A stretch of DNA of 64,000 nucleotides from Streptomyces pactum (GTDB lineage: Bacteria; Actinomycetota; Actinomycetes; Streptomycetales; Streptomycetaceae), in contig NZ_CP019724.1 in NCBI RefSeq assembly GCF_002005225.1, positions 5,411,501-5,475,500 of the forward strand, written 5' to 3'. A program made the translations under genes and the position numbers. A model generated the notes under the pieces. That model had not been told where the DNA came from and did not search any database. It worked only from the letters and a program-made list of their open reading frames with translations. The stretch's first letter is position 1. Each line of letters starts with the position of its first letter. This document shows, piece by piece, positions 1-8,109 of the stretch.

Positions 1-2
1 AC

Positions 3-176
3 GCCCTCCTGGTCGCCTGGATCGGCATGATCGCCTTCGCCGCCTACGGAATCGCGCTGGCGGTGGCCGCGAGGTCGTACTGGTCCCGGACCCGCCCGCT
101 GCCCGCGGCGGCACCCACGGGGCGGCTCCGGCGCGCGGCCCCGCCGGACGGCCCACTGCCGTACCAGGCACCGTGA
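3..176 (+). CDS. C-terminal end of a membrane protein (5' truncated by window edge)
   Basis: Frame 3 is open from the window edge to a TGA at 174-176. The visible 57 residues begin with a hydrophobic segment (ALLVAWIGMIAFAAYGIALAVAA) that would make one membrane helix. A basic, proline-rich cytoplasmic-type tail (RSYWSRTRPLPAA...) follows. The rest of the gene lies outside the window, so no family can be assigned. The next gene is convergent, on the minus strand. Confidence 0.5.
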   Translation, partial: ALLVAWIGMIAFAAYGIALAVAARSYWSRTRPLPAAAPTGRLRRAAPPDGPLPYQAP

Positions 177-287
177 CCACCCCTCCCCGCCCGCCGGAAA
201 CAAGGTGCGTGCGTCAGGGCACACCACCTACCGTCCCAGCCATCGACGACCGGGCCTGATGCGCCCCGCGTCATGGATCTTTCGGGG

Positions 288-572
288 TTACTCGGGACTT
301 CCGTCGTCCGGAGTCACCGAAGTGATCGCAACGGTGGGAGGTGGAGGCGCCGGTGTGTACACGTACGCCACCGCGAGCCCCGGCACGGCACCCGCGGGCT
401 CGATCCTTGTCTTGCGTACCTCTATGCCGTCCTGTCGGCGGGGTCCCAGCAGTACTCCGAGTCGAGGCACCAGCTCCAGCTCTCGCCGTAAGGATTCCAG
501 TGCCTGTTCCACGCCGAGATCCTTCGCCCGTTGGGCCGCTCGCGCTGTCACGACAGCGATGACACCGGTCAC
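288..572 (-). CDS. Small protein, candidate toxin-like partner of the DUF6247-like gene
   Basis: A 94-residue protein with a GTG start that overlaps the stop of the upstream gene by 4 bp (GTGA), so the two are almost certainly translationally coupled. It has an N-terminal helical, basic half (RAAQRAKDLGVEQALESLRRELELVPRLG) followed by short strand-like segments (IEPAGAVPGLAVAYVYTP, TVAITSV). This layout is compatible with a ParE/RelE-type fold, but no diagnostic catalytic residues can be pointed to. The toxin reading is an inference from size and pairing only; it may be an unrelated small conserved protein. Confidence 0.55.
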   Translation of the reverse strand: MTGVIAVVTARAAQRAKDLGVEQALESLRRELELVPRLGVLLGPRRQDGIEVRKTRIEPAGAVPGLAVAYVYTPAPPPPTVAITSVTPDDGSPE

Positions 573-865
573 TCGCCTCGCGCCTCGCGCTTCAGCCGCG
601 TCGCCAGGTCGATGCCCTCCTGGACGGCGATGTCGAAGTCGGGGTCCTGATACAGGCGGATCCTGCCCCGATAGTCGACGATCACTGCCGCCACGGCCTT
701 GAGGTCCGTCTCCGTCGACGCCTCGAGTGCGCGCTGCAAATCGATCTCGAAGGTCTCCCGGTCGCCGGGAAACCCGTGCCCGGAACGCAGAGCGGCTCTT
801 ATGTCGCCGATGGTCTTCAACGGCAGCGGCGCTGGAATTCCGGTCTCCGCGTGCTGTGCGCTCAC
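569..865 (-). CDS. DUF6247-like small acidic protein, candidate antitoxin
   Basis: A 98-residue protein with a proline-rich N-terminus (PLPLKTIGDIRAALRSGHGFPGDRETFEIDLQRALE) resembling the Streptomyces DUF6247 family, whose members pair with small RelE/ParE-like proteins. The GDRE.FE..L..AL core is visible. It is acidic in its central helix and is the first gene of a two-gene unit with the downstream 94-residue gene. The WhiJ-like cassette lies just upstream on the same strand (163 bp gap). The family call is from memory of the motif; the antitoxin function is inference. Confidence 0.6.
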   Translation of the reverse strand: MSAQHAETGIPAPLPLKTIGDIRAALRSGHGFPGDRETFEIDLQRALEASTETDLKAVAAVIVDYRGRIRLYQDPDFDIAVQEGIDLATRLKREARGE

Positions 866-1028
866 GATCGCCTGCTCCTCGGTCTCCTGTGTGCTACTTG
901 GAGTCTCCTACAGTCCTCCACCGGCCGCCCGCTCGTCAGCTCGTACTCGCAGCGGGCGGCGGGCGAGAGGGGTCGGGGACGACTCGAGCGCGGGCCTGGT
1001 GCGCCCGTGCCTGCCCCGCTTGGCTGTA

Positions 1029-1211
1029 TCAGCGCAACGCGTCGACGAAGCGATGCCAGGCCTCGGACCCCACGGAGAGGACAGGGCCGCCTCTGCGCTT
1101 TGAGTCACGTATCAGTGTTCGGTGCGAGAGGTAGGCGCACTCGACGCACTCGGTTCCGCTGCCGCCGCTGTACGAGGACTTGAACCAGTGGTGCTCTGAC
1201 GTTGCCGCCAT
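1029..1211 (-). CDS. DUF397 domain protein
   Basis: A 60-residue protein with the DUF397 signature: W-F-K-S-S-Y-S near the N-terminus, GG.GTECVE in the middle and I-R-D-S-K towards the end. DUF397 proteins are small actinobacterial partners of DUF5753 HTH regulators of the WhiJ type. The ATG at 1211 lies 6 bp after the stop of the HTH gene, so the two form an operon. The C-terminal ...AWHRFVDALR helix is typical of the family. No membrane segment or signal peptide is present. Confidence 0.85.
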   Translation of the reverse strand: MAATSEHHWFKSSYSGGSGTECVECAYLSHRTLIRDSKRRGGPVLSVGSEAWHRFVDALR

Positions 1212-1217
1212 CAAGAT

Positions 1218-2060
1218 TCACTCCTTGCTGACTCTGTCGATCAGTTCGGCTGAGGACTCGAGGTCGAGTGCCTGGGCGCTGAGGTACTGGAACGCCAATC
1301 TATAGCGCTGCAGTTCCTCCGGTTTCTCCATGAACAGCCCACCCCCGAGGAGGTCCACGTACACCACGTCCAGTTCGGGGCTCTGGCCGCGAAGGGTGGC
1401 AAAGCTGCCCACGGCAGCCGCATGGGCGCCCCGCGCGAACGGCAGTACTTGGACCGTGACGTGCGGACGCTCGGCGATGGCAAGCAGGTGCGCGAGTTGC
1501 TCCCGCATCACCTCGCGGCCTCCGACCCGCCGCCGGATGGCGGCTTCGTCGATCACGCACCAGATGTGCGGGGGTTCCTCGCGTGCCAGCAACTCCTGCC
1601 GCTTCATGCGGATGTCGACCATGTGCTGCACCTCGCGCTCATCGCATTGCACTTCTGAGGCTCGGTGGACGGCCTCCGCGTAGGCACGCGTCTGGAGCAG
1701 CCCGGGTACGTACATGCAGGCGTAGTGGTCCTCGCGAACCACCTCGTCCTCCAAGGTGAGCATGAGGTTCATGGACTCGGGGATGGGATCGGCCAGGGAT
1801 CGCCACCAGCCTTGGATCTTCGCGCCCTTCGCCAGTTCGACCAGGGCCAGGCGCTCCTCGTCCGTCGCACCGTACTCTCGGCAGAGGGCGTCTACGGCGG
1901 GCCACTTGACCGTCCCCTCCTTCGTCTCGTAGCGACTCAGCGTCGCCTTCGAGATGCCGACGCGTGCGCCTGCCTCCTCAAGCGTCAGCCCTCTGCATTC
2001 CCTGAGCCGTCGCAGGTCGGCGCCCAGTTGGCGCCTGCGGGTGGTGGGTCCAACTGCCAT
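1218..2060 (-). CDS. XRE-family HTH regulator with DUF5753 domain (WhiJ-like)
   Basis: A 280-residue regulator. Residues about 10-70 form an XRE helix-turn-helix (LGADLRRLRECRGLTLEEAGARVGISKATLSRYETKEG). The remainder is the DUF5753 domain with its landmarks: YVPGLLQTRAYAEAV, R..RQELL, IDEAAIRRRVG and VQVLPFARGAHAA. WhiJ-family proteins of Streptomyces act in development and usually neighbour a DUF397 gene and an RsbW-like ATPase, as here. The ATG at 2060 is preceded by GGAGGG. The divergent gene is the ATPase. A 13-bp palindrome in the intergenic space is a candidate operator. Confidence 0.9.
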   Translation of the reverse strand: MAVGPTTRRRQLGADLRRLRECRGLTLEEAGARVGISKATLSRYETKEGTVKWPAVDALCREYGATDEERLALVELAKGAKIQGWWRSLADPIPESMNLMLTLEDEVVREDHYACMYVPGLLQTRAYAEAVHRASEVQCDEREVQHMVDIRMKRQELLAREEPPHIWCVIDEAAIRRRVGGREVMREQLAHLLAIAERPHVTVQVLPFARGAHAAAVGSFATLRGQSPELDVVYVDLLGGGLFMEKPEELQRYRLAFQYLSAQALDLESSAELIDRVSKE

Positions 2061-2187
2061 GTGTGCGGCCCTCCGTGTCGATCCAGTAGATCGTCGTGCT
2101 CAGTCGTCGGCGACGGCAAGACGGTGTGCGCCGGGGGCGTGCGATGGGCAGTTGTGCTCCCATCGACGCCATGATGAGAGTTCCATT

Positions 2188-2200
2188 TTGAGAGTCTCAA
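2188..2200. promoter_or_regulatory. Perfect 13-bp palindrome between divergent HTH and ATPase genes
   Basis: TTGAGAGTCTCAA is an exact odd palindrome centred on position 2194. It lies 128 bp upstream of the HTH gene and 67 bp upstream of the ATPase ATG, in a locally A/T-richer patch. XRE/WhiJ-type proteins bind short palindromes near their own promoters, so this is a plausible operator. The assignment is inferred from position only. Confidence 0.45.
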
Positions 2201-2266
2201 TGCAACTCTGAGTCACAGCCGGAACACAGTGCGCCAACAGTGGCGCTGGTGAGGGAGTGGTGCGAC

Positions 2267-2926
2267 ATGGATGGCTCTCTATGGATGCCGACGCGGCCGT
2301 GGAGGCTGCCGTTTCTGGCCGACGCCGAGCAGGTGTCGTCCTTGCGGCGGGCGCTGCGAATCCACTTGGAGTACTGGGGGCTGCACGAACTGAGAGACGC
2401 GGCGGAGCTCTGCACCGGTGAACTCATCACCAATGTCATCAAGCACGTCGGACCCGGAACGCCGTCCACGCTGGTCGCTTCCCTGAACGGGCCCCATCTG
2501 CGCATCGAGGTTCACGACCCCGACCCCCGCGCGCTGCCGACTCTCACCTGCGCGGGCCCCGACGCAGAGACGGGGCGAGGGATGGTGCTCGTCGAAGCCC
2601 TCAGCGACCGCTGGGGTGTCGAGCTGACCGGTGATCACAAAGTGACCTGGTGTGAGCTCCGGCCGCGTGCCGCCAGGGCCGGCCGTCAGGTGCCGGTCCC
2701 TCGACTCGCGCGTGCCGCGGACGTGCTGAGTCTGTACAGCGGCTCGGCCCCAGAGCCGCAGCCGGTCGATCAGGGCCGGTTGGGCGCCGCGATGGCGGAG
2801 GAGGCGGCGATCGACATCATCACCGATCTCCTCTACTGGTTCCGCCTGCACGGGCGGGACCCTGACGACATGCTGGACCAAGCTCAGGCGCGCTTCGAGG
2901 CGGAGAACGAACCTCGGCTCTCCTGA
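2267..2926 (+). CDS. RsbW/AbaA-like HATPase-domain protein
   Basis: A 219-residue GHKL-type ATP-binding protein. It carries the N box EL.TGELITNVIKHVG (here ELCTGELITNVIKHVG), a D-P-D box (EVHDPDPRALP) and the GRGMVLVEALSDRWG glycine box typical of anti-sigma-factor-like kinases of Streptomyces. The C-terminal 60 residues are a helical extension (AMAEEAAIDIITDLLYWFRLHGRDPDDML). I chose the ATG at 2267 because GAGGG lies 11 bp upstream; a GTG at 2240 is possible. It is divergent from the HTH/DUF397 pair, the standard WhiJ-cassette layout. It could act as a serine kinase on an anti-anti-sigma factor, or only bind ATP. Confidence 0.85.
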   Translation: MDGSLWMPTRPWRLPFLADAEQVSSLRRALRIHLEYWGLHELRDAAELCTGELITNVIKHVGPGTPSTLVASLNGPHLRIEVHDPDPRALPTLTCAGPDAETGRGMVLVEALSDRWGVELTGDHKVTWCELRPRAARAGRQVPVPRLARAADVLSLYSGSAPEPQPVDQGRLGAAMAEEAAIDIITDLLYWFRLHGRDPDDMLDQAQARFEAENEPRLS

Positions 2927-2956
2927 GGCGGCGCGCCCGCGGCCGACGTGTCTGGC

Positions 2957-5900
2957 TCAGCTCGCCTGGATGGCCGAGTAGGTCCACACGTCGGCCGGGA
3001 GGGGGTGCTCGAGCTGCCAGGTGATCGCCATCGGCTTGCTACCGGTGTGCTGCGCATAGGTAGCCGGGCCGAGAAGCATCCACGGTTGGGGCTTGCCTAT
3101 GTCCGTGTTCTTGTAGCGGCGCATGAAGAGGAGGACGTGACTGCCGCGACGCGCATGCTGCCGGTAGCGCAGGCCGGTGCGCGAGTCGGCTGCCGTCGAG
3201 TTCTGGGACTCCCAGTGGAAGAGGGTCGGGTTAAGCGCGTAGTCCTTGTAGCGCACGGTCGGCGAGAAGTCCTTCTCGTCCTTTTCGAGGGTGATGAGCA
3301 GCGCATCCGTCTGGAGCTCCTCGACCCACTGCACACCCTGCGCGAAAGATCTCGGCATCTGTCCGCCGAAGCGTGCGACGCCGAGCGCGGCCAGTATTTC
3401 GGACCGGTTGTACGCGCTGTGGACCTTCAGCGGGACTTGGCTGAGAGGTCCGGACAGGGCGATCGGGAAGTGGTCGGCCTGCTCGATGACGTGCGCCAGC
3501 ACTTGCCGGAGTTCATCCCGCAGCGCTCGCTGCGGGTGCAGGGACGCGAGCCCCTCCTCGAAGCTGGTGAACCCGCCCGCGTTGTCCCACAGGTTGAAGA
3601 ACAGCATGCGGGCGTAGGCCTGATCGGTCGAACCGAGTGCTTCGTACGGCGGAGCGTCGTCCTCCAGAAGCCGCAGGTAGGCCTGCGCGCGCTCGGGGTC
3701 ATCGACGTGCAGGAAGGCGTGGACCCGCTTGAGCAGTGCCGTTTCACCCGGCGGGACGGCTTCGGTGATCATCCCAGCTCGGCGGAGGACGGTCGTCCAG
3801 GAGTTGGCACTCTTGTACAGCTCCTTGATCTCGCGGCGACTCTCCTGGAGATAGTCGGCGAGGCGTGGCGTGCTGTACTCCTTGACCTCCTTCACCAGCG
3901 TCTTCACCGTGGCACCCAGTTGGGTCCGGATGTTGTCGAGGACGAGCTCCTTCGACTTGCCCTCCAGAATGATCTGGCATCCGGACGGCAGTTGGGGGAA
4001 GTCACGCTCGATGTGCTCGACCAGTCGGTTTCGCGACAGGTTGGTCAGGGCTCGGAACTGCTCCTCGAAACGGAATTCGGCCCGGTGCTGGCCGATGAAG
4101 TCGAGGACCGTGAGTACCGGCTTCGTCTCGGTACGCCGCAGTCCACGCCCCAACTGCTGGAGGAAGACGGTGGCACTGTTGGTGGGGCGCAGCAGGAGGA
4201 GCGTGTCGACGTCCGGGATGTCGAGCCCCTCGTTGAACAGGTCCACCGAGAAGATCACCTGGATCCTGCCGTCCCGAAGGTCGGACAGTGCCCGGGCGCG
4301 CGCGTCGGCAGGCGAGTCACTGTCGAGTGCCACAGCCCGGAGGTCGGCCTTGCGGAAGTACTCGGCCATGAAGTGAGCGTGCGCCTTGGTGACGCAGAAG
4401 CCGAGCGCCCTCATGGCTCCGGGGTCGGAGACCTTGTCCCGGATCTGCTTGACGATGATGCGGGCCCGCGCGGTGTGGCCCGTGAAGAGATTGCCGAGCT
4501 CTTGGTCGGCGTAGGAACCCTTCTGCCAGTTGAGGTTCGTCAGGTCCGTGCCGTCCGGGATGCCGAAGTAGTGGAAGGGGCACAGCAGGTCGTTCTCCAG
4601 GGCCTCCCAGAGCCTCATCTCGGCGGCGATGCGGCCCTCGAAGAACTCGTCCTGGACATTGAGCCCGTCCATCCGCTCGGGAGTGGCGGTGAGGCCCAGT
4701 AGTTCCCCGGGCGTGAAGTGGTCGATCACGCGCCGGTAGGTGGAGGCCGTGGCGTGGTGGAACTCGTCGATCACGATGACGTCGAAGTGGTCCGGAGCCA
4801 ACTGCTCCAGCCGCTGCACGTTGAGCGACTGGACGCTGGCGAAGACATGGTTCCACTCGCGTGGATCCGCGCCGCCATACAGCAGTTCACCGTAGGAGGC
4901 GTCGTCCAGCACCTCTCGGTAGGTGCGCAGCGACTGCTTGAGGATCTCCTTGCGATGGGCCACGAACAGCAGCCGCGGCCTACCCCCGGCCGACTCCTTG
5001 CACAGGCGGCGGTAGTCGAGGGCGGCCATCACGGTCTTGCCGGTACCGGTGGCAGCGACCAGCAGGTTGCGGTGGCGCCCGCGGAGCTCGCGTTCGACGC
5101 TCAACCGCTCCAGCATGTCCCGCTGGTGTGGGAAGGGACGCACCTCGAGGCCGGAAAGGTTGATTCTCAGGTCGGTGGTCGGCGTCGTCCCCCCCGCCTG
5201 GGCCAGAGCTCCGTCGAGGCGCTCGCCGTGGAGATCGGGGTCGTATGTCTCGAAGGCCGTGTCGTTCCAGTACGCGTCGAAGGTCGCCTCGAACTTGTCC
5301 AGCACTGCGGGCGTGGCCACTGACGACAGACGTACGTTCCACTCCAGACCGTCGAGTAGGGCCGCACGGGACAGGTTCGAGCTGCCGACGTATGCCGTGT
5401 CGAATCCCGTCCGGCGACGGAAGAGCCAGGCCTTGGCATGGAGCCGCGTCGAGCGGATCTCGTAGTTGACCTTCACGGTGGCGCCGAAGTCGCGTACGAG
5501 CCGGTCGAGGGCATGGCGATCCGTGGCGCCCATGTAGGTGGTGGTGATGACCCGGATCGGAACCCCGCGCTCCTTGGCGGCACGCAGGGAGTCCTCCAAC
5601 ACGCGGATGCCGTACCACTTCACGAACGCGCAGAGCAGGTCGATACGGTCCGCGGTGGCCAACTCGGCTCTCAGCTCGGAGCCCAGACTGAGGTCCTCCG
5701 GCGAGTTGGTGAGCAGAGACGTTTCGGAGAGCGGGGTGAGCGGACGGATCGCGTAGGCCCCGGGAGCCTCCCGCTCCGCAAGCGCCAACAACTGCCGAGG
5801 CCCTTCGACGATGGAGCTGACGGGCTCGTCAGCGGCCTGATCGCAGGCCCCGGCGGCGAGGGACTCCAGGATGCGGTTGGCGAAGGGAACCCGCCGGTCG

Positions 5901-6103
5901 GCCGGGAGCTGAGTGAGGCGGCGGGCCACCATGTCACCGATATGCCGCGCCAGCACATGAGGCGAGGACTCCGCGCTGACCTCCGCGTCGACGGCCTTCC
6001 AACCAGCGGCCTCAAGTTGCTCCAGCTCGCCGTGCACGCGGTCCGTGATCAGTTGCTCGTAGACCCCCGCGACCGGCTGCGCCGATCCCCCCGCTTCTCC
6101 CAC
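2957..6103 (-). CDS. PLD-like / DEAD helicase / DUF3427 multidomain protein
   Basis: About 1,048 residues. The N-terminal quarter ends in a phospholipase-D-like domain with the HxK motif (LHAKAWLF) and GSSN (AYVGSSNLSRAAL). A superfamily 2 helicase follows: Walker A ATGTGKT, DEAH-type box IDEFHH, motif III GLTATPER, and motifs V/VI in DLFNEGLDIPDVD and QQLGRGLRR. The C-terminal 400 residues match the DUF3427 arrangement (LDFIGQHR, FEEGLASLHP). Proteins with PLD-helicase-DUF3427 order occur scattered in bacteria and are suspected of roles in DNA defence or repair. I chose the GTG at 6103 because GAGGGGG lies 6 bp upstream; an upstream in-frame ATG at 6169 is possible. It stands alone on the minus strand with no methylase or nuclease partner. 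Confidence 0.85.
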   Translation of the reverse strand: MGEAGGSAQPVAGVYEQLITDRVHGELEQLEAAGWKAVDAEVSAESSPHVLARHIGDMVARRLTQLPADRRVPFANRILESLAAGACDQAADEPVSSIVEGPRQLLALAEREAPGAYAIRPLTPLSETSLLTNSPEDLSLGSELRAELATADRIDLLCAFVKWYGIRVLEDSLRAAKERGVPIRVITTTYMGATDRHALDRLVRDFGATVKVNYEIRSTRLHAKAWLFRRRTGFDTAYVGSSNLSRAALLDGLEWNVRLSSVATPAVLDKFEATFDAYWNDTAFETYDPDLHGERLDGALAQAGGTTPTTDLRINLSGLEVRPFPHQRDMLERLSVERELRGRHRNLLVAATGTGKTVMAALDYRRLCKESAGGRPRLLFVAHRKEILKQSLRTYREVLDDASYGELLYGGADPREWNHVFASVQSLNVQRLEQLAPDHFDVIVIDEFHHATASTYRRVIDHFTPGELLGLTATPERMDGLNVQDEFFEGRIAAEMRLWEALENDLLCPFHYFGIPDGTDLTNLNWQKGSYADQELGNLFTGHTARARIIVKQIRDKVSDPGAMRALGFCVTKAHAHFMAEYFRKADLRAVALDSDSPADARARALSDLRDGRIQVIFSVDLFNEGLDIPDVDTLLLLRPTNSATVFLQQLGRGLRRTETKPVLTVLDFIGQHRAEFRFEEQFRALTNLSRNRLVEHIERDFPQLPSGCQIILEGKSKELVLDNIRTQLGATVKTLVKEVKEYSTPRLADYLQESRREIKELYKSANSWTTVLRRAGMITEAVPPGETALLKRVHAFLHVDDPERAQAYLRLLEDDAPPYEALGSTDQAYARMLFFNLWDNAGGFTSFEEGLASLHPQRALRDELRQVLAHVIEQADHFPIALSGPLSQVPLKVHSAYNRSEILAALGVARFGGQMPRSFAQGVQWVEELQTDALLITLEKDEKDFSPTVRYKDYALNPTLFHWESQNSTAADSRTGLRYRQHARRGSHVLLFMRRYKNTDIGKPQPWMLLGPATYAQHTGSKPMAITWQLEHPLPADVWTYSAIQAS

Positions 6104-6198
6104 CACGACCCCCTCGATCAACACACCGATGTCGCTCAGTTCTAACAGGAGCCACTGACACCGAGCCACGCCTGTAGTGCCGAGCGCCCATCAAATGA

Positions 6199-6239
6199 GC
6201 AGAGCGTGAACACTCACCGGGTGAGTGTTCACGCTCTGC
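6199..6239. promoter_or_regulatory. 41-bp perfect palindrome (20-bp arms, 1-bp centre)
   Basis: The left arm GCAGAGCGTGAACACTCACC (6199-6218) is the exact reverse complement of 6220-6239, with a single G at 6219. It sits between the stop of the SRPBCC gene and the start of the helicase gene, both on the minus strand. It could be the terminator of the SRPBCC gene, although no T run follows. It could instead be an operator or cruciform upstream of the helicase gene. Exact symmetry to the centre is more typical of a protein-binding site than of a terminator. Confidence 0.6.
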
Positions 6240-6287
6240 GAAGTGGGTCTCCCGGCGGAGGGGACACGCCGGCGACGTCCGCCCCGC

Positions 6288-6740
6288 TCAGCCCCTCGCC
6301 CCCTCCGCCAGGAACCCCTCCAGCCCGTCCAGGAGCATGCCGCTGCCCTGCTCCGCCCCGTCCCGTGCTTCCGCCGACTCGCAGGTCTGGCTGACGGTGA
6401 TCACGGTGTTGCGGGGGCCCTGCTCGGTGAGTTCCATGGTCATCGTCTCGGGCTCGGGGCGGCCGGGGATGTCCATGCCGATGACCAGGTGGCTGGGCTC
6501 GGCCACCTCCAGGTAGGAGCCGGTCAGGGGGAACTCGGCGCCGTCGGGGGTGACCATCGTGGCCTTCCAGGCGCCGCCCGGCCGTACGTCCAGTTCGACG
6601 GAGCCGGGGGCGGCGTGGGCCCACTGGGCGTACTGGTCGGGGGTGGTCCAGGCCTGCCAGACCCGCGCCGCGGGGGCGTCCAGGGTGCGGGTCAGGGTGT
6701 AGGAGAAGCCGTTCGCCGGGGTCTTCTGCTCGGTGCTCAT
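6288..6740 (-). CDS. SRPBCC / AHSA1-type domain protein
   Basis: A 150-residue single-domain protein of the START/SRPBCC (AHSA1, activator of Hsp90 ATPase-like) family. The landmarks are FSYTLTRTLDAPAARVWQAWTTPDQYAQW near the N-terminus, the central GGAWKATMVTPDG..FPLTGSYLEV and the C-terminal helix GMLLDGLEGFLAEG. Such proteins bind hydrophobic ligands; many streptomycete copies are paired with an ArsR regulator, which is absent here. The ATG at 6740 is preceded by AGGAGAC. A longer open frame runs upstream but lacks family similarity there. Confidence 0.85.
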   Translation of the reverse strand: MSTEQKTPANGFSYTLTRTLDAPAARVWQAWTTPDQYAQWAHAAPGSVELDVRPGGAWKATMVTPDGAEFPLTGSYLEVAEPSHLVIGMDIPGRPEPETMTMELTEQGPRNTVITVSQTCESAEARDGAEQGSGMLLDGLEGFLAEGARG

Positions 6741-6838
6741 GTCGTCCTGTCTCCTTGGGTGACTGGTCTCGACGCCTTGCGCTCTCTTCGCGAGTTCGTG
6801 AGGCTGTTGCACCTTTAGACGTCCGGCGGGGCGGGAAC

Positions 6839-7882
6839 TCATCGGTCCGCCGCGCCGGCTCCTTCCGGTCCGTGGCACCGCGCGTACGGCCTCTCCGAGC
6901 CGCACCAGCACGCCGCCCCCCGCTGCGGCGGCCACGCCACCGCGCGTCCCCGGGCCGCCAGCGTCGTCGCGTACTGGGGGAGGAGGGCCGGGTCGGCGGG
7001 GGAGGAGCCCTCCGACGCCGCGAAGGCCTCGTAGGACGGGACCGTGCCCCGGACCACGCCGAGGTTGGGGGTGCCGGACGACGCCAGCTCGCGCAGTGCC
7101 GCCTCTATGGTCGCCAGGTGCTCCTCGTACGAGGGGTACTCGGCGGCGAGGGGCGGATAGGCATCCAGCAGTTCCGCCAGCTCGTCGGCCGGCCAGTGGA
7201 GCATGGCCACCGGGAAGGGACGGGAGAGGGCTTCGCGGTAGGCGCCCAGTTCGGCGCGCAGGCGGGAGATCTCCGCCTCCAGGTCCGCCGGGTTGTCCGA
7301 GCCCAGGGACCAGACGCGCTTGGGGTCGTGCAGCTCGTCCAGGGAGACCGGCATGGAGTGCAGGGTGTCGGCGAGGGCGTCCCACTCGTCGTGGGCCTGG
7401 CCGAGCATCCTGCGGACGCGGTGGCGGCCGTAGAGGAGGGGATGCGTCGAGTACGGGGGTTCCGGGACGTCCGTCAGGAGCAGGCGGGCGCCCTCCGTGA
7501 ACGTCTCGTGCGCCGCCTCCAGCTCGTCGTGGGCCTCCAGGGCCTCGGCGACGATCACCCAGGGGGTCGGGTCGCGCGGCGACGCCGCGCGGACGCCGTC
7601 GATGATCGCCCTGGCCTCCGCCTCATGGCCGTACTCCCAGAGGTTCGACGCCTTGAGGGCGCGCACCAGGGACGGGTTCTCCAGGCCGGGGGAGCCGGTG
7701 GAGGAGGCCAGCAGGCGGTCGTAGAGCTTGGTCGCGGCCGGGCGGTCGCCGGAGAGTTCCAGGTGGGCCGCGGCGCGCAGGAGCAGGGCCTCGGCGTCCT
7801 CGGGGTAGAGGCCGGCGGTCCGCTCCAGGCGTGCCGCTTCGGCGGTGTGGTCGACGTTTTCGGCGGGCGTGTCGGGGCGCAT
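6839..7882 (-). CDS. TPR-like protein with C-terminal SEC-C zinc motif
   Basis: A 347-residue cytoplasmic protein. The first 150 residues are alanine-rich helical pairs in TPR style (YPEDAEALLLRAAAHLELSGD, SLVRALKASNLWEYGHEAEARAII). The middle part contains ISRLRAELGAYREALSRPFPVAMLHWPADEL. The C-terminus ends in a SEC-C metal-binding motif (CWCGSERPYARCHG), known from SecA and many small proteins. SEC-C marks zinc binding but does not fix a function. The ATG at 7882 is used; a GTG three codons earlier is possible. It is transcribed alone, downstream of the GH30 gene and a tandem repeat. Confidence 0.8.
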   Translation of the reverse strand: MRPDTPAENVDHTAEAARLERTAGLYPEDAEALLLRAAAHLELSGDRPAATKLYDRLLASSTGSPGLENPSLVRALKASNLWEYGHEAEARAIIDGVRAASPRDPTPWVIVAEALEAHDELEAAHETFTEGARLLLTDVPEPPYSTHPLLYGRHRVRRMLGQAHDEWDALADTLHSMPVSLDELHDPKRVWSLGSDNPADLEAEISRLRAELGAYREALSRPFPVAMLHWPADELAELLDAYPPLAAEYPSYEEHLATIEAALRELASSGTPNLGVVRGTVPSYEAFAASEGSSPADPALLPQYATTLAARGRAVAWPPQRGAACWCGSERPYARCHGPEGAGAADR

Positions 7883-8016
7883 GGGTGACACCGTACTGCC
7901 GACGGGTGGCGAAGGTGAGGTACCCGCAGGCCAGAGGCCGCCGCAGGCCAGGGGACCGGTGCCAGGACCGGCGCCCCGCGGGCTCCCGGCGCGGGTGCCC
8001 CGTCGTCTCCTGTGCC

Positions 8017-8080
8017 GTCACCCCGTCACCCCGTCACCCCGTCACCCCGGCACCCCGGCACCCCGTCACCCCGTCACCCC
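8017..8080. repeat. 8-bp tandem repeat (GTCACCCC, eight copies)
   Basis: Eight contiguous octamers, six GTCACCCC and two GGCACCCC, lie between the stop of the GH30 gene and the start of the SEC-C gene. There are degenerate copies on both sides. Eight is not a multiple of three, so length changes would shift any frame read through it; it appears non-coding. It is a likely length-variable locus between strains. Confidence 0.85.
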
Positions 8081-8109
8081 GTCGTCCCCTGTGTCGTCAC
8101 CCGTCGTCC

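Noticed and set aside
2948..4702. Long plus-strand open frame of 584 codons opposite the helicase gene
   Set aside because: It lies wholly antisense to the PLD-helicase-DUF3427 gene, whose motifs are clear. Its translation is Arg/Val/Leu-rich low-information sequence typical of a shadow in GC-rich DNA.
6741..7385. N-terminal extension of the SRPBCC gene to 365 codons
   Set aside because: The SRPBCC fold starts at the ATG at 6740 with a ribosome site. The extension is antisense-frame sequence within the SEC-C gene.
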